A stretch of 64,000 nucleotides of DNA from Camelimonas lactis (GCF_004342915.1 NZ_SLWL01000005.1:124001-188000); one strand, 5' to 3'; shown: positions 30,113 through 38,445, counted from the stretch's first letter. Notes: generated from the sequence alone by a model not told the origin. Translations and numbers: made by a program.

Positions 30113-31099
30113 TTGTCTGATTTTTCCCCGCCCCGTTCTCCTGTCGTCACCGACCGTCGCGCCTTCCTGCGCCTGGTCCCCGGCGCGCTGGCCCTCGGCG
30201 CCGGCCTCGCCGCCCGGAGCGGACCGGCGCAGGCGGCAGCCAGCGCCCAGCTCAACATCGGCAACCAGAAAGGCGGCCTGCGCTCGTTGATCGAGGCGTC
30301 CGGCAACGGCGGCGGCCTGCCCTTCGACCTGCGCTGGAGCGAATTCCAGAGCGCCGCGCCGATTCTGGAATCCATCAACGCCGGCGCGCTGGATGTGGGC
30401 TACACCGGCGATTTCTCGGTGCTCACCGTCTTCGGCAACGGCGCGCCCATCCGCGCCATCGCCGCCGTGCGCAATGCTGCGGCTGGCCAGGCCATCGTCG
30501 TGCGCGACAGCTCCAGCATTCGCAGCGTCGCCGATCTGCGCGGCAAGACCGTCGCCGGCACCCGTGGCGGCTGGGGCGAATTCCTGATCAAGGCGGCGCT
30601 GAAGGAGGCCGGCGTCGATCCAGGGGAAGTCCATATCCGCTTCATGGCCCCGCCGGAGGCCCTGCCCGCCTTCAGCGGCGGCCGCATCGACGCCTGGGCG
30701 ATCTGGGACCCGTTCATCTCCCAGGTGGTGCTGCGCGCCGGCGCCCGCGTGCTGCGCGACGGCCAGGGGCTGACGCCGTCGATCATGCTGCTGGTGGCGT
30801 CCCAGGCGGCCATCGCGAGCAAGCGCGCGCAGCTGGCCGCGTTCCGTGACCGGGTGCGCAGGGGCATCGACTGGATCAACGGCAATATCCCCACCTATGC
30901 AGCCTACAATTCCCGCCTGACCGGCATGCCGGAGGAGGTGCTGCTGCGGGCTTTCAACGTCAACCGCGCCAGCAACACCCGGATCGACGATGCGCTCATC
31001 GCCGAATTGCAGCAGGCAGCCGACCAGGCGACCGCCTTCGGGGTATTCGAAAGAAAGATTGACGTCGCGCCCCTGCTCGACGTTTCATTCCAGTCGTGA
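30113..31099 (+). CDS. Tat-exported ABC-transporter substrate-binding protein, SsuA/NrtA/TauA-like (orphan)
   Basis: Periplasmic binding protein of 328 residues in the aliphatic sulphonate/taurine/nitrate group. A twin-arginine signal TDRRAFLRL at about 13-21 precedes a hydrophobic run and an Ala-X-Ala cleavage region near 40. The mature domain has LNIGNQKGG, ILESINAGALDVGYTGD, VADLRGKTVAGTRGGWGEF and GRIDAWAIWDPF, all typical of SsuA-like proteins. The start is TTG at 30113 with GGAGG six bases before it. No permease or ATPase gene is adjacent, so its transporter must be elsewhere. It lies between topA and rnr. The ligand (a sulphonate is likely) is inferred. Confidence 0.85.
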   Translation: MSDFSPPRSPVVTDRRAFLRLVPGALALGAGLAARSGPAQAAASAQLNIGNQKGGLRSLIEASGNGGGLPFDLRWSEFQSAAPILESINAGALDVGYTGDFSVLTVFGNGAPIRAIAAVRNAAAGQAIVVRDSSSIRSVADLRGKTVAGTRGGWGEFLIKAALKEAGVDPGEVHIRFMAPPEALPAFSGGRIDAWAIWDPFISQVVLRAGARVLRDGQGLTPSIMLLVASQAAIASKRAQLAAFRDRVRRGIDWINGNIPTYAAYNSRLTGMPEEVLLRAFNVNRASNTRIDDALIAELQQAADQATAFGVFERKIDVAPLLDVSFQS

Positions 31100-31160
31100 G
31101 GCGCCGGCGCGCGGCATTGGCGCGATCAACGTCCGCCGGTCCGGGGCGTTGGGGAGCGCA

Positions 31161-31733
31161 ATGGAAGACACCGGCGACACGGGCGCGATCGCCCTGCGGC
31201 TGACAGACAGCGCGCAGCTGTTCAACACGCTCGATCCTTTTCCTTTCCGTGAACGCGATCTCGCGCCCGACGCCGAGCAGTATATTCTCGACTGGGCGCA
31301 GGATCTGCCGAATAACCAGCCGATCCGCATCATCGTACATCTGCAGTCCGCCGACCCTGACAGGCATCGCGACGCCGATCTCCAGCAGGCGATCAAAGGC
31401 TGGTTTCGCAGCCGTGAGGCGGGGGAAGCGCGGGAAATGAAAACCCTGTTCCGCGACGGGCGGATCGCGCTGTCCGTCGGCTTCGTCATGCTCAGCCTGT
31501 TCATGTTCCTGAGCTGGGCGGTGGCGCAGAACTACGACAACCCGTTCGCGCGGGTGATCAGTGAAAGCCTGGTGATCATTGGCTGGGTGGTGTTGTGGCG
31601 CCCCGCCGAAATGTTCCTTTACGACTGGACCCCGATCCTGCGCCGCAAGCGGCTGTTTCGCCGGCTCGCCGAGGCGCGGGTGACGGTTCATCACGCCGGG
31701 CGCCCTGGCGAATGGCCAGCTGACGCCGCCTGA
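31161..31733 (+). CDS. Conserved hypothetical membrane protein (190 aa)
   Basis: Uncharacterised protein with a soluble N-terminal part of about 100 residues and two hydrophobic helices, about 102-122 (LSVGFVMLSLFMFLSWAVA) and 131-150. The second helix is followed by a conserved-looking WRPAEMFLYDWTPI. I recall the WRPxExFLYDWxPI ending from unnamed bacterial proteins, but no function is known. GGGGAG lies five bases before the ATG. It sits 61 bp after the SsuA-like gene on the same strand and may be co-transcribed. No catalytic motif is visible. Confidence 0.75.
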   Translation: MEDTGDTGAIALRLTDSAQLFNTLDPFPFRERDLAPDAEQYILDWAQDLPNNQPIRIIVHLQSADPDRHRDADLQQAIKGWFRSREAGEAREMKTLFRDGRIALSVGFVMLSLFMFLSWAVAQNYDNPFARVISESLVIIGWVVLWRPAEMFLYDWTPILRRKRLFRRLAEARVTVHHAGRPGEWPADAA

Positions 31734-31910
31734 GCCCCCTGGAGCCGCCCGTCGATTGTCTCGCTTTTGCCGCAGGTTCATGGCAAACAGGGGCTTGCGC
31801 CGCCCGGACGCGCCTTCCGCCCTGTTGTCGGGCTGAAGCATGCGCCACAGTGGAACTGCGCCTTGAGGCCGCCAGATGATCATGGCGCGCCGCCAGCTTT
31901 TTGTATTGAT

Positions 31911-31952
31911 GCATTTTCTTCAGGAAAAGTGGGCCCACTTTCCTCGAAATGC
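31911..31952. repeat. Dispersed palindromic element, copy 2 (next to the rnr start)
   Basis: Outer arms GCATTTTC / GAAATGC and a near-perfect inner core AAAGTGGG / CCCACTTT. Its flanking tail (inverted relative to copy 1) is AT-rich. The right edge is 18 bases upstream of the proposed rnr TTG start. Confidence 0.8.
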
Positions 31953-31970
31953 TCCAGCTCCGGAAAAGTC

Positions 31971-34451
31971 TTGACCCGTCCCGGCTCCAAACGCCCGTCC
32001 TCTTCCCGCGCCGCGCCGCGCGCCACCCGCTCTCGCGCCGCCCGCAAGGAAGCCGCGCAGCGCCTCGCGGAGGCTGCGGCGCTGCCCGACAGCCTGACGG
32101 AACCCGCGGACGGCGATGCGCCGGCGGGACTGCCGACGCGCGAGGCCATCGTCGCCTTCATCAATTCGGCCCCCGGCAAGGTGGCCAAGCGCGACATCGT
32201 CCGGGCCTTCGGCATCAGCGGCGACCAGCGCATCTGGCTGAAACGGCTGCTGAAGGAGCTGGAGGAGGACGGTCTCATCAACCGTCGCCACGGCGCCCTG
32301 CATGACGCAGCCGGCCTGCCGCCGGTGGTGCTGGCCGACATTACCGGCCGCGATGACGACGGCGAACTCATCGCCCGCCCGGCCGAGTGGAACAGCGACG
32401 ACGAACCGCCGCAGATCATCATCAATCTGCCGCGCCGCCCCGCCAAAGGTCATCAGCCCACGCCCGGCGTCGGCGACCGCGCCCTGCTGCGTGTTTCAAG
32501 GCTGCCGGAGCCGGATGGCGGCCCGGCTTACACCGGCCGTCCCATCAAGATCATCGGCCGCGCCAATCCGCAGACGCTGGGCGTGTTCCGCGCCCTGCCG
32601 GAAGGCGGCGGCTGGATCGAGCCGGTCGACAAGAAGAGCCTCGGCAGGGAGCCGCTGGAAATCCGCCCCGGCGACGCCGGCGAGGCGAAAGACGGCGACC
32701 TGGTGTCGGTCAGCGTGTCGAAGATCGGCCGCTTCGCCCGGCCGCACGCCCGGGTGCGCGAACGCCTCGGCTCGCTGTCGTCGGAGAAGGCGGTCAGCCT
32801 TCTGGCCATCTACGCCCATGGCATTCCGCATGTTTTCTCCGCCGCGGCGCTGGCCGAGGCGGAAGCGGCCCGTCCGCTGGGCATGAGCGGCCGCGAGGAC
32901 TGGCGGGAGCTGCCGCTCATCACCATCGACCCGGCGGACGCCAAGGACCACGACGACGCCGTGCACGCCGCCGTGGATGAGGACCCCAACAATCCCGGCG
33001 GCTTCGTGCTCAGCGTCGCCATCGCCGACGTGGCGGCTTACGTGCGCCCTGGCGGCGAACTGGACCGCACGGCGCGCGAACGCGGCAATTCGGTCTATTT
33101 CCCCGACCGGGTCGTGCCGATGCTGCCGGAGCGCATCTCCAACGATCTGTGCTCGCTGCGCCCGCACGAGGACCGGCCGTCGCTGGCCATGCGCATTGTC
33201 ATCGACGCCCACGGCCGCAAGCTGCGCCATTCGGTGCACCGGGTGATGATGCGCTCGGCGGCGAAACTGGCCTACCAGCAGGCGCAGGCAGCCATCGACG
33301 GCCTGCCCGACGACATCACTGGCCCGCTGCTGGAGCCGGTGCTGAAACCGCTGTGGGCGGCCTATGCGGCGCTGGCCGAGGCGCGCGACAAGCGCTCGCC
33401 GCTGGCGCTGGATTTGCCCGAGCGCAAGCTGCTGCTCGACGCCGACGGCATGCTCGACCGGGTGATTATCCCGCCGCGCCTCGACGCCCACCGGCTGATC
33501 GAGGAATTCATGATCCTCGCCAACGTCTGCGCGGCGGAGACCCTGGAGCGCGCTGGCTCGCCCCTGCTTTACCGCATCCATGACGAGCCCTCGCTGGAGA
33601 AGATGCGTGGCCTTGGCGAAGTCATGGCCTCCATCGGCATCAAGCTGCCCAAAACCGGCAACGTGCGGCCGGAGCTGTTCAACCGCATCCTCGCCCAGGT
33701 TGAGGGCACGCGGCACAAGACCTTCATCAACGAAGTGGTGCTGCGCTCCCAGGCCCAGGCGGAATATTCCGCCGACAATTGCGGCCATTTCGGCCTCAAC
33801 CTGCGCCGCTACGCCCATTTCACCTCGCCGATCCGCCGCTACGCCGACCTCATCGTCCACCGGGCGCTGATCACCGTCGGCAAGCTGGGCCATGACGGCC
33901 TGCCGGCCGCCACCACCCGCTCGCAGCTCAACGAAATCGCCGCGCAGATCTCGGTGGCCGAGCGCCGCGCCATGGCGGCCGAGCGCGAAACCATCGACCG
34001 GCTGATCGCCCACCACCTGGCCGACGCCATCGGCGCGACCTTCCAGGGCCAGATTTCCGGCGTCACCCGCGCCGGCCTGTTCGTGCGCCTGGCCGACACC
34101 GGCGCCGACGGCTTCGTGCCCGCCGCCACCATCGGCGACGAGTTCTACCGGCACGATGAATCGCTGCACGCCCTGGTCGGCTCCCGCACCGGCGACACCC
34201 TGCGCCTCGGCGATCAGGTTGAGGTGCGCTTGGCCGAGGCCGCGCCCATCGCCGGCGCCCTGCGCTTCGAGTTGATGGGCCGGGCCGGCGGTGGCCGTTC
34301 GCGCCTCGCCGGCCGCAAGATCGGCGCGAAGAAGGACGGCAGGGGCAAATCCGGCGGCAAGGCCCCCAAAGGGCTGAAAGGCCGCCTCGCCGAACAGAAA
34401 AAGGCAAAGCAGGCCAGGCTCGACTGCAGCCTGCCCGAAAGGAGCCGCTGA
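31971..34451 (+). CDS. rnr: Ribonuclease R
   Basis: Processive 3'-5' exoribonuclease that degrades structured RNA, 826 residues from the chosen start. It has an N-terminal basic, Ala/Arg-rich region, then a winged-helix (REAIVAFINSAPGKVAKRDIVR) and OB-fold cold-shock domains. The RNB catalytic domain carries the metal-binding ITIDPADAKDHDDAV and the RYAHFTSPIRRYADL signature. A C-terminal S1 domain (GVTRAGLFVRLADTGADGF) and a Lys-rich tail follow. No ATG lies upstream of the conserved region except through the palindromic repeat. I therefore start at TTG 31971, preceded by GGAAAAG. Its position downstream of topA, with only two genes between, is usual for the order. Confidence 0.93.
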   Translation: MTRPGSKRPSSSRAAPRATRSRAARKEAAQRLAEAAALPDSLTEPADGDAPAGLPTREAIVAFINSAPGKVAKRDIVRAFGISGDQRIWLKRLLKELEEDGLINRRHGALHDAAGLPPVVLADITGRDDDGELIARPAEWNSDDEPPQIIINLPRRPAKGHQPTPGVGDRALLRVSRLPEPDGGPAYTGRPIKIIGRANPQTLGVFRALPEGGGWIEPVDKKSLGREPLEIRPGDAGEAKDGDLVSVSVSKIGRFARPHARVRERLGSLSSEKAVSLLAIYAHGIPHVFSAAALAEAEAARPLGMSGREDWRELPLITIDPADAKDHDDAVHAAVDEDPNNPGGFVLSVAIADVAAYVRPGGELDRTARERGNSVYFPDRVVPMLPERISNDLCSLRPHEDRPSLAMRIVIDAHGRKLRHSVHRVMMRSAAKLAYQQAQAAIDGLPDDITGPLLEPVLKPLWAAYAALAEARDKRSPLALDLPERKLLLDADGMLDRVIIPPRLDAHRLIEEFMILANVCAAETLERAGSPLLYRIHDEPSLEKMRGLGEVMASIGIKLPKTGNVRPELFNRILAQVEGTRHKTFINEVVLRSQAQAEYSADNCGHFGLNLRRYAHFTSPIRRYADLIVHRALITVGKLGHDGLPAATTRSQLNEIAAQISVAERRAMAAERETIDRLIAHHLADAIGATFQGQISGVTRAGLFVRLADTGADGFVPAATIGDEFYRHDESLHALVGSRTGDTLRLGDQVEVRLAEAAPIAGALRFELMGRAGGGRSRLAGRKIGAKKDGRGKSGGKAPKGLKGRLAEQKKAKQARLDCSLPERSR

Positions 34452-34693
34452 GCGTCCCGCGACTCAGCGCTCCGGGCGCCGGCGTGCGGCTTTCATCCGG
34501 GGTTGGAGGCGTCGGCTCCCGGGGGCGAGGAACAGGGAGCTTGTGGGAGCGTCGCAGGGCGCCTTCCCCTGGCGCCTTGCCCTGGCGCCTGCCATCGGCG
34601 CAGCCCTGCCTTCCCCCAGCCAGGCTTTCCCCGTGCCGCAACGGGGACTACAACAGTCCGGACAGCGTACGCGCAAAGCCGGCGGGAGTGACC

Positions 34694-35149
34694 ATGGGCC
34701 TTGAATTGCAATCCCCTTACGCAGGCGAACCGCCGCGCGAGCTGGTTCCGGCCATGCGCCGCGGCTGGGCGGGGCGGTGTCCGGCCTGTGGCGAAGGCCG
34801 GATTTTCGGCCGCTTCCTGAAGGTAAGCCCGGCCTGCGCCGCCTGTGGCGAAGAGTTGAGCCACCATCGCGCCGATGACCTGCCGCCCTATCTGGTCATC
34901 ACCATCGTCGCCCACGTCGTCGGCACGGGCATTCTGCTGGCCGAGACATATATGGAATGGCCGGTGTGGGCGCACATGAGCCTGTGGCCGGCCCTGACCA
35001 TCATCCTCGGCCTCTGGCTGATGCAGCCGGTGAAGGGCGCGGTCATTGGCCTGCAATGGGCGCATCGCATGCACGGCTTCGGCGAAGGGGACGACAGCGC
35101 CCATCTGGCGGACGGCGGGCCGCCGCGCCCGGCCCCCCGCCACAGCTGA
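34694..35149 (+). CDS. DUF983 family membrane protein with two CxxC pairs
   Basis: 151-residue protein of the DUF983 family. An N-terminal rubredoxin-like pair of cysteine knuckles, CPACGEGRIF near 33 and CAACGEEL near 52, is followed by two hydrophobic helices (LVITIVAHVVGTGILLA and MSLWPALTIILGLWLM). The family is membrane-bound and probably binds a metal; its role is unknown. GGGAG lies seven bases before the ATG. The rnr-DUF983-Nudix-MFS-rpmG order resembles that of other Hyphomicrobiales. Confidence 0.88.
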   Translation: MGLELQSPYAGEPPRELVPAMRRGWAGRCPACGEGRIFGRFLKVSPACAACGEELSHHRADDLPPYLVITIVAHVVGTGILLAETYMEWPVWAHMSLWPALTIILGLWLMQPVKGAVIGLQWAHRMHGFGEGDDSAHLADGGPPRPAPRHS

Positions 35150-35222
35150 ACCAGAATACGGAAAGCGGCCGCGCCGGGCGCCAGGCCTGGAACGAACGGC
35201 CGCGCGACAAGGGAGAGACGCC

Positions 35223-35978
35223 ATGACGGCTGCAGCCACGACCATGACCGACGAGGAGATGCTGGTGGAGAGCGAGCGTAACGAACCGGTGTTCCCGACG
35301 ATCCGGCCGCGCAACGCCGCCACCCTCATCATCCTCGACCGCACGGGCGCGCATCCGAAGGTGCTGATGGGCCGTCGCCACCAGGGCCACCGTTTCATGC
35401 CCGGGAAATTCGTCTTCCCCGGCGGCCGCATCGAGACCAACGACCGCTTCATGACGCCGGTGAACGATCTTCACCCGGTCGTCGGCGAAAAGCTGCTGAC
35501 CCGCACCGTGCGGCCGGCGGCCTCGCGCGGCCGCGCCCTGGCGCTGGCCGCCATCCGCGAGACCTTCGAGGAAACCGGCCTGCTTCTCGGTCGCAAGCTT
35601 GACGCGCCGGCAAAACGCACGCCCCAGGGGCCATGGAGCGAGTTTGCCGGCCACGGGGTGACGCCGGACCTGGAGCCGCTGCGCTTCATCGCCCGCGCCA
35701 TCACGCCGCCAGGCCGTCCCAAACGCTTCGACACCCGGTTCTTCGCGGTCGACGCCAGCCAGATCGCCGAGCGCATCGACGGCGTCGTCTCCGCCGACAC
35801 CGAACTGACGGAACTTGTCTGGGTGGAGATTGAAGAAGCGCGCCAGCTCGATCTGCCGTCCATCACCACGGTGGTGCTGAAAGAACTGGAGCAGCGCACG
35901 GTCCTTGGCTTTCACCATGAACTGCCCGTTCCCTTCTACAATCCGAAGCGGGGCGGATTTCAGCGCGAGGAACTGTGA
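35223..35978 (+). CDS. Nudix-family hydrolase
   Basis: 251-residue nucleoside-diphosphate-linked hydrolase. The Nudix box is split: GGRIE precedes a loop of about 40 residues, then ALALAAIRETFEETGLLLG gives the catalytic REtfEEtG helix. The long loop before the helix places it with larger Nudix proteins of the NUDT19/coenzyme-A type, so the substrate is uncertain. GGGAGA precedes the ATG at 35223. It ends in GTGA overlap with the following MFS gene, so the two are translationally coupled. Confidence 0.86.
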   Translation: MTAAATTMTDEEMLVESERNEPVFPTIRPRNAATLIILDRTGAHPKVLMGRRHQGHRFMPGKFVFPGGRIETNDRFMTPVNDLHPVVGEKLLTRTVRPAASRGRALALAAIRETFEETGLLLGRKLDAPAKRTPQGPWSEFAGHGVTPDLEPLRFIARAITPPGRPKRFDTRFFAVDASQIAERIDGVVSADTELTELVWVEIEEARQLDLPSITTVVLKELEQRTVLGFHHELPVPFYNPKRGGFQREEL

Positions 35979-37177
35979 CAGACGCTTCAGGAGCAATTCC
36001 CGCAAAGCCGGACGCGGACGAGGCGCCATCGGAGCCACTCAATCTGCGCGCCCTCGCCAGCGCCATCCTGCTGGTTTCACTGATCGGCGTCGGCCTCAGC
36101 CTGTCGATCCCGCTGCTGTCGCTGGAGATGGAGCGCATGGGCGCCTCCGGCGGCATGATCGGCCTCAACACCGCCATGGCCGGTTTCGCCAGCATCCTGG
36201 TGATGCCGTTCGTGCCGCGCCTGGCCGCGGCGCTGGGCGTGCGGGCGATGATCGCCCTCGCCATTGGCGTCACCGCCGTGACCTTGCTGGCCTTCCGCGC
36301 CCTGCCCTGGCTGCCAGCCTGGTTCGTGCTGCGGTTCTTTTACAGCGCGGCGCTCGGCGCCCTGTTTGTCTTGTCGGAATACTGGATCAACGCCGCCGCG
36401 CCCGCCTCAAGGCGCGGCCTGGTGATGGGCGTTTACGCCACGTTTCTCTCCCTCGGCTTCGCCGCCGGGCCATTCATTCTGAGCCTGGTCGGAACCGCCG
36501 ACTGGGCCCCCTATCTCACCGGCGCGGCGCTGATGGCGCTGGGGCTCGCGCCATTGCTGCACGCCCGCGACGTCACGCCGGAGCTTGACCACAGCTCCAG
36601 CCACTCCGTGGGCTTCTTCATTCTGGCGGCGCCCCTCGCCACCTTCGCCGCTTTCGTCTTCGGCGCGGTGGAAACCGGCGGCTTCAGCCTGCTGCCCCTG
36701 TATGGACTGCGCCTTGGCTATACTGAACAGCAGGCGGCGTTCCTGGTCAGCTTCGTCGCGCTGGGCGGCATGCTGTTGCAGATTCCCATCGGCCTGATTT
36801 CCGACCGCATGGACCGGCGCCGGCTGCTGCTGCTGATCGGCCTGTTCGGCCTCGTCGCCTCCGCCTGCATGCCGCTGGCGACGCGGGTTCCGTGGGGGCT
36901 GGAAATCCTGCTGCTGGCCTGGGGCGGCGTTGGCGGCGGTCTTTACACGGTTGGCCTGGCGCATCTGGGCGCGCGGTTCACCGACCGCGCCGACCTGGCC
37001 AGCGCCAACGCCGCGTTCATCGTGCTGTACAATCTCGGCATGATGCTGGGGCCGCCGCTGGTGGGTTTCGGCTTTGACCGCATCGTTCCCCATGGATTCG
37101 CGGTGGCGATTGCCGGACTGTTCGGGCTTTACGCCGTCTTCGCCATCGGCCGGCTCGCCCTGCGCCGCGGCGGCTGA
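35975..37177 (+). CDS. MFS transporter, 12 helices
   Basis: 400-residue major facilitator with twelve predicted helices. The first is ILLVSLIGVGLSLSIPLLSL; a loop-2 like GMIGLNTAMAG and a helix-7/8 loop LISDRMDRRRLLL (the DRxxRR motif) are visible. The start is GTG at 35975, inside the Nudix stop codon. It resembles YcaD/YbfB-type sugar or drug exporters, but no substrate is readable. It is last in the DUF983-Nudix-MFS series and ends 226 bp before rpmG. Confidence 0.85.
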   Translation: MTDASGAIPAKPDADEAPSEPLNLRALASAILLVSLIGVGLSLSIPLLSLEMERMGASGGMIGLNTAMAGFASILVMPFVPRLAAALGVRAMIALAIGVTAVTLLAFRALPWLPAWFVLRFFYSAALGALFVLSEYWINAAAPASRRGLVMGVYATFLSLGFAAGPFILSLVGTADWAPYLTGAALMALGLAPLLHARDVTPELDHSSSHSVGFFILAAPLATFAAFVFGAVETGGFSLLPLYGLRLGYTEQQAAFLVSFVALGGMLLQIPIGLISDRMDRRRLLLLIGLFGLVASACMPLATRVPWGLEILLLAWGGVGGGLYTVGLAHLGARFTDRADLASANAAFIVLYNLGMMLGPPLVGFGFDRIVPHGFAVAIAGLFGLYAVFAIGRLALRRGG

Positions 37178-37231
37178 TTGGAGAGGGGCGGATTTCACGG
37201 GATCATCCGGAAAAAACGCCCGTTATGACAG

Positions 37232-37257
37232 GAATTTGGCGTGTTCCACGCAAATTC
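37232..37257. repeat. Palindrome upstream of rpmG
   Basis: GAATTT(G)GCGTG pairs with CACGCAAATTC around TTC, an 11-bp stem with one bulge, AT-rich in a GC-rich context. There is no T-tract, so an operator is as likely as an RNA hairpin. Confidence 0.5.
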
Positions 37258-37293
37258 TGGACCTTCGGCGTTTCAGGAGCGACGCAACGGGTC

Positions 37294-37322
37294 TTGACTT
37301 GCAACGGCCGATGCGGCATGTC
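37294..37322 (+). promoter_or_regulatory. Candidate promoter for rpmG
   Basis: TTGACT at 37294-37299, 17 bases, then CATGTC at 37317-37322. The -35 is good and the -10 weak. If real, the terminator-like hairpin at 37337 lies inside the rpmG leader. Confidence 0.35.
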
Positions 37323-37336
37323 CCACACATCTTCCT

Positions 37337-37359
37337 GGCCGGGCTTCGCCGGCCTTTTT
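37337..37359 (+). terminator. Hairpin plus T-tract between the MFS gene and rpmG (terminator or attenuator)
   Basis: GGCCGG-GCTTCG-CCGGCC followed by TTTTTA. It is a strong intrinsic terminator by shape. It either ends the DUF983-Nudix-MFS transcript or acts as a leader attenuator 45 bases upstream of rpmG. Confidence 0.75.
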
Positions 37360-37403
37360 ATATTGCCGCGCGCGGGATCGAGCCCGCCGGATGAGGTTCG
37401 ACC

Positions 37404-37571
37404 ATGGCCAAGGCCGTCACGATCAAGATCAAGCTCGTCTCCACCGCCGACACCGGTTACTTCTACGTCACCAAGAAGAACACCCGCACCATGACGGACA
37501 AGTTCGCGATCAAGAAGTACGACCCGGTTGCCCGCAAGCACGTCGAGTTCAAGGAAGCCAAGATCAAGTGA
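37404..37571 (+). CDS. rpmG: 50S ribosomal protein L33
   Basis: 55-residue large-subunit ribosomal protein. Recognised over its whole length: [18 protein letters not shown], then [12 protein letters not shown] and the end [18 protein letters not shown]. It lacks the four zinc-ribbon cysteines, so it is the zinc-independent form usual in alphaproteobacteria. ATGAGG lies about seven bases upstream of the ATG at 37404. A terminator follows 56 bases after the stop, so it is monocistronic. Confidence 0.97.
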   Translation: MAKAVTIKIKLVSTADTGYFYVTKKNTRTMTDKFAIKKYDPVARKHVEFKEAKIK

Positions 37572-37903
37572 TCCGGCTCCGAGCGTCCCCTGCGGACGTC
37601 CACCGCGACGCTCCCGCGTCGCCGACAAACCGCCCGCCATGGGCGGTTTTTTTGTGCGCCGGGGCGATTGTGTTTCCGCAACCCGCCAAAGTGTTTCGCC
37701 CACGCCTTCCCCGAAACATCCCGCCCCAATGAAACCGCCGCAGAAACGTTCGCCCGGCGATGGCCGGATTGTGAACGCCCTGAAGTTGGGGCCAGTCGCC
37801 GCCCGGCTGCTGAAGCGCTATCCAGTCAACAGACCGGTCGCCGGATGCGGGAATGGCTCGGGCCCTTTCCCGGCGTGGCGACGCAGCAGGCGCGGAGGGG
37901 CAG
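37572..37903. other. Intergenic region between rpmG and the YARHG gene
   Basis: 332 bp. It holds the rpmG terminator at 37627-37653 and then presumably the promoter of the next gene, which I cannot place. No other structure is seen. Confidence 0.45.
37627..37653 (+). terminator. Rho-independent terminator of rpmG
   Basis: AACCGCCC-GCCAT-GGGCGGTT with a run of seven T residues: 8-bp stem, five-base loop. A textbook terminator. Confidence 0.93.
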
Positions 37904-38260
37904 ATGACGACGCAGGTGAAATCGACGGCAATGGGACTGGGCCTGACCGCCCTGCTGGCGCTGGCTGCGCCTGCGTCGGCTGGCCCGGCAAACGGCCCCG
38001 CCGTGGCGTCCGCCGTCGCCGCGGCGGCGCGCCCGCCAGCGTTGCGCGTTCAGGCCGGCGCCTGCGCCGATCTCTGGGAGGAGCGGAACGAAATTTACAA
38101 GGGCGCCGGCTATTGCTTCAAAACCCGGCGCGCCATCGCGACCTTCGGCAACGCCGGTTGCCAGTATGACAGCGAGGCCGATGTGCCGCTCAGTCACCGG
38201 CAGCGGCTGCGCATTAACGACATCCGCGCCGCCGAGCGTCGCCTTGGCTGCGCGCCCTGA
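37904..38260 (+). CDS. Secreted YARHG-domain-like protein
   Basis: 118-residue exported protein. Residues 1-25 are a signal peptide (hydrophobic LGLTALLALAAPASA). The mature part has an Ala/Pro-rich stretch and then a C-terminal block typical of YARHG domains: CADLWEERNEIYKGAGYCFK, ...FGNAGCQYDSEADVPLS, ending in RRLGC. Four cysteines in this block probably form disulphides in the periplasm. GGAGGGG sits six bases before the ATG. The domain occurs in envelope proteins of unknown role, and there is no operon partner. Confidence 0.8.
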   Translation: MTTQVKSTAMGLGLTALLALAAPASAGPANGPAVASAVAAAARPPALRVQAGACADLWEERNEIYKGAGYCFKTRRAIATFGNAGCQYDSEADVPLSHRQRLRINDIRAAERRLGCAP

Positions 38261-38338
38261 GCGGCTGCCAGCCGGGGCGCAGGGGGCCGGTGAAATCCGG
38301 TTCACCAGCGGCGCTCCAAGTTTTGGTCTAACGCTTGT

Positions 38339-38362
38339 CGATCAGCCGGAATCGGCTGATCG
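38339..38362. repeat. Perfect 10-bp hairpin next to palindromic element copy 3
   Basis: CGATCAGCCG and CGGCTGATCG around GAAT: a perfect 10-bp stem with a four-base loop and no T-tract. It lies 27 bases left of repeat copy 3 and may be part of one composite element. Confidence 0.7.
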
Positions 38363-38388
38363 ATCGGAGTTCGCCAGAAAAAACTGGA

Positions 38389-38432
38389 GCAGTTTCCTGA
38401 CGACAAGTGGCGTCCACTTTTCGAGAAAATGC
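38389..38432. repeat. Dispersed palindromic element, copy 3
   Basis: Outer arms GCAGTTTC / GAAAATGC (imperfect) and inner ACAAGTGG / CCACTTTT. The layout is as in copies 1 and 2. It ends 13 bases after the stop codon of the minus-strand gene at 38446. Confidence 0.75.
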
Positions 38433-38445
38433 CCAGTCCGCGCGC

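Noticed and set aside
31767-31970. N-terminal extension of RNase R by 68 residues
   Set aside because: It runs through a dispersed palindromic repeat and is unlike any RNase R N-terminus.
32496-34169. A 557-codon open frame antisense to rnr
   Set aside because: Shadow of RNase R; no start site signals and composition typical of antisense frames.
37232-37403. Zur-type zinc box controlling rpmG
   Set aside because: This L33 has no zinc cysteines and no paralogue is visible, so a zinc-swap model has no support.
37178-37403. tRNA gene in the rpmG upstream region
   Set aside because: Short GC-rich hairpins are present but no cloverleaf, T-loop TTCGANNC at the right place or CCA end can be drawn.
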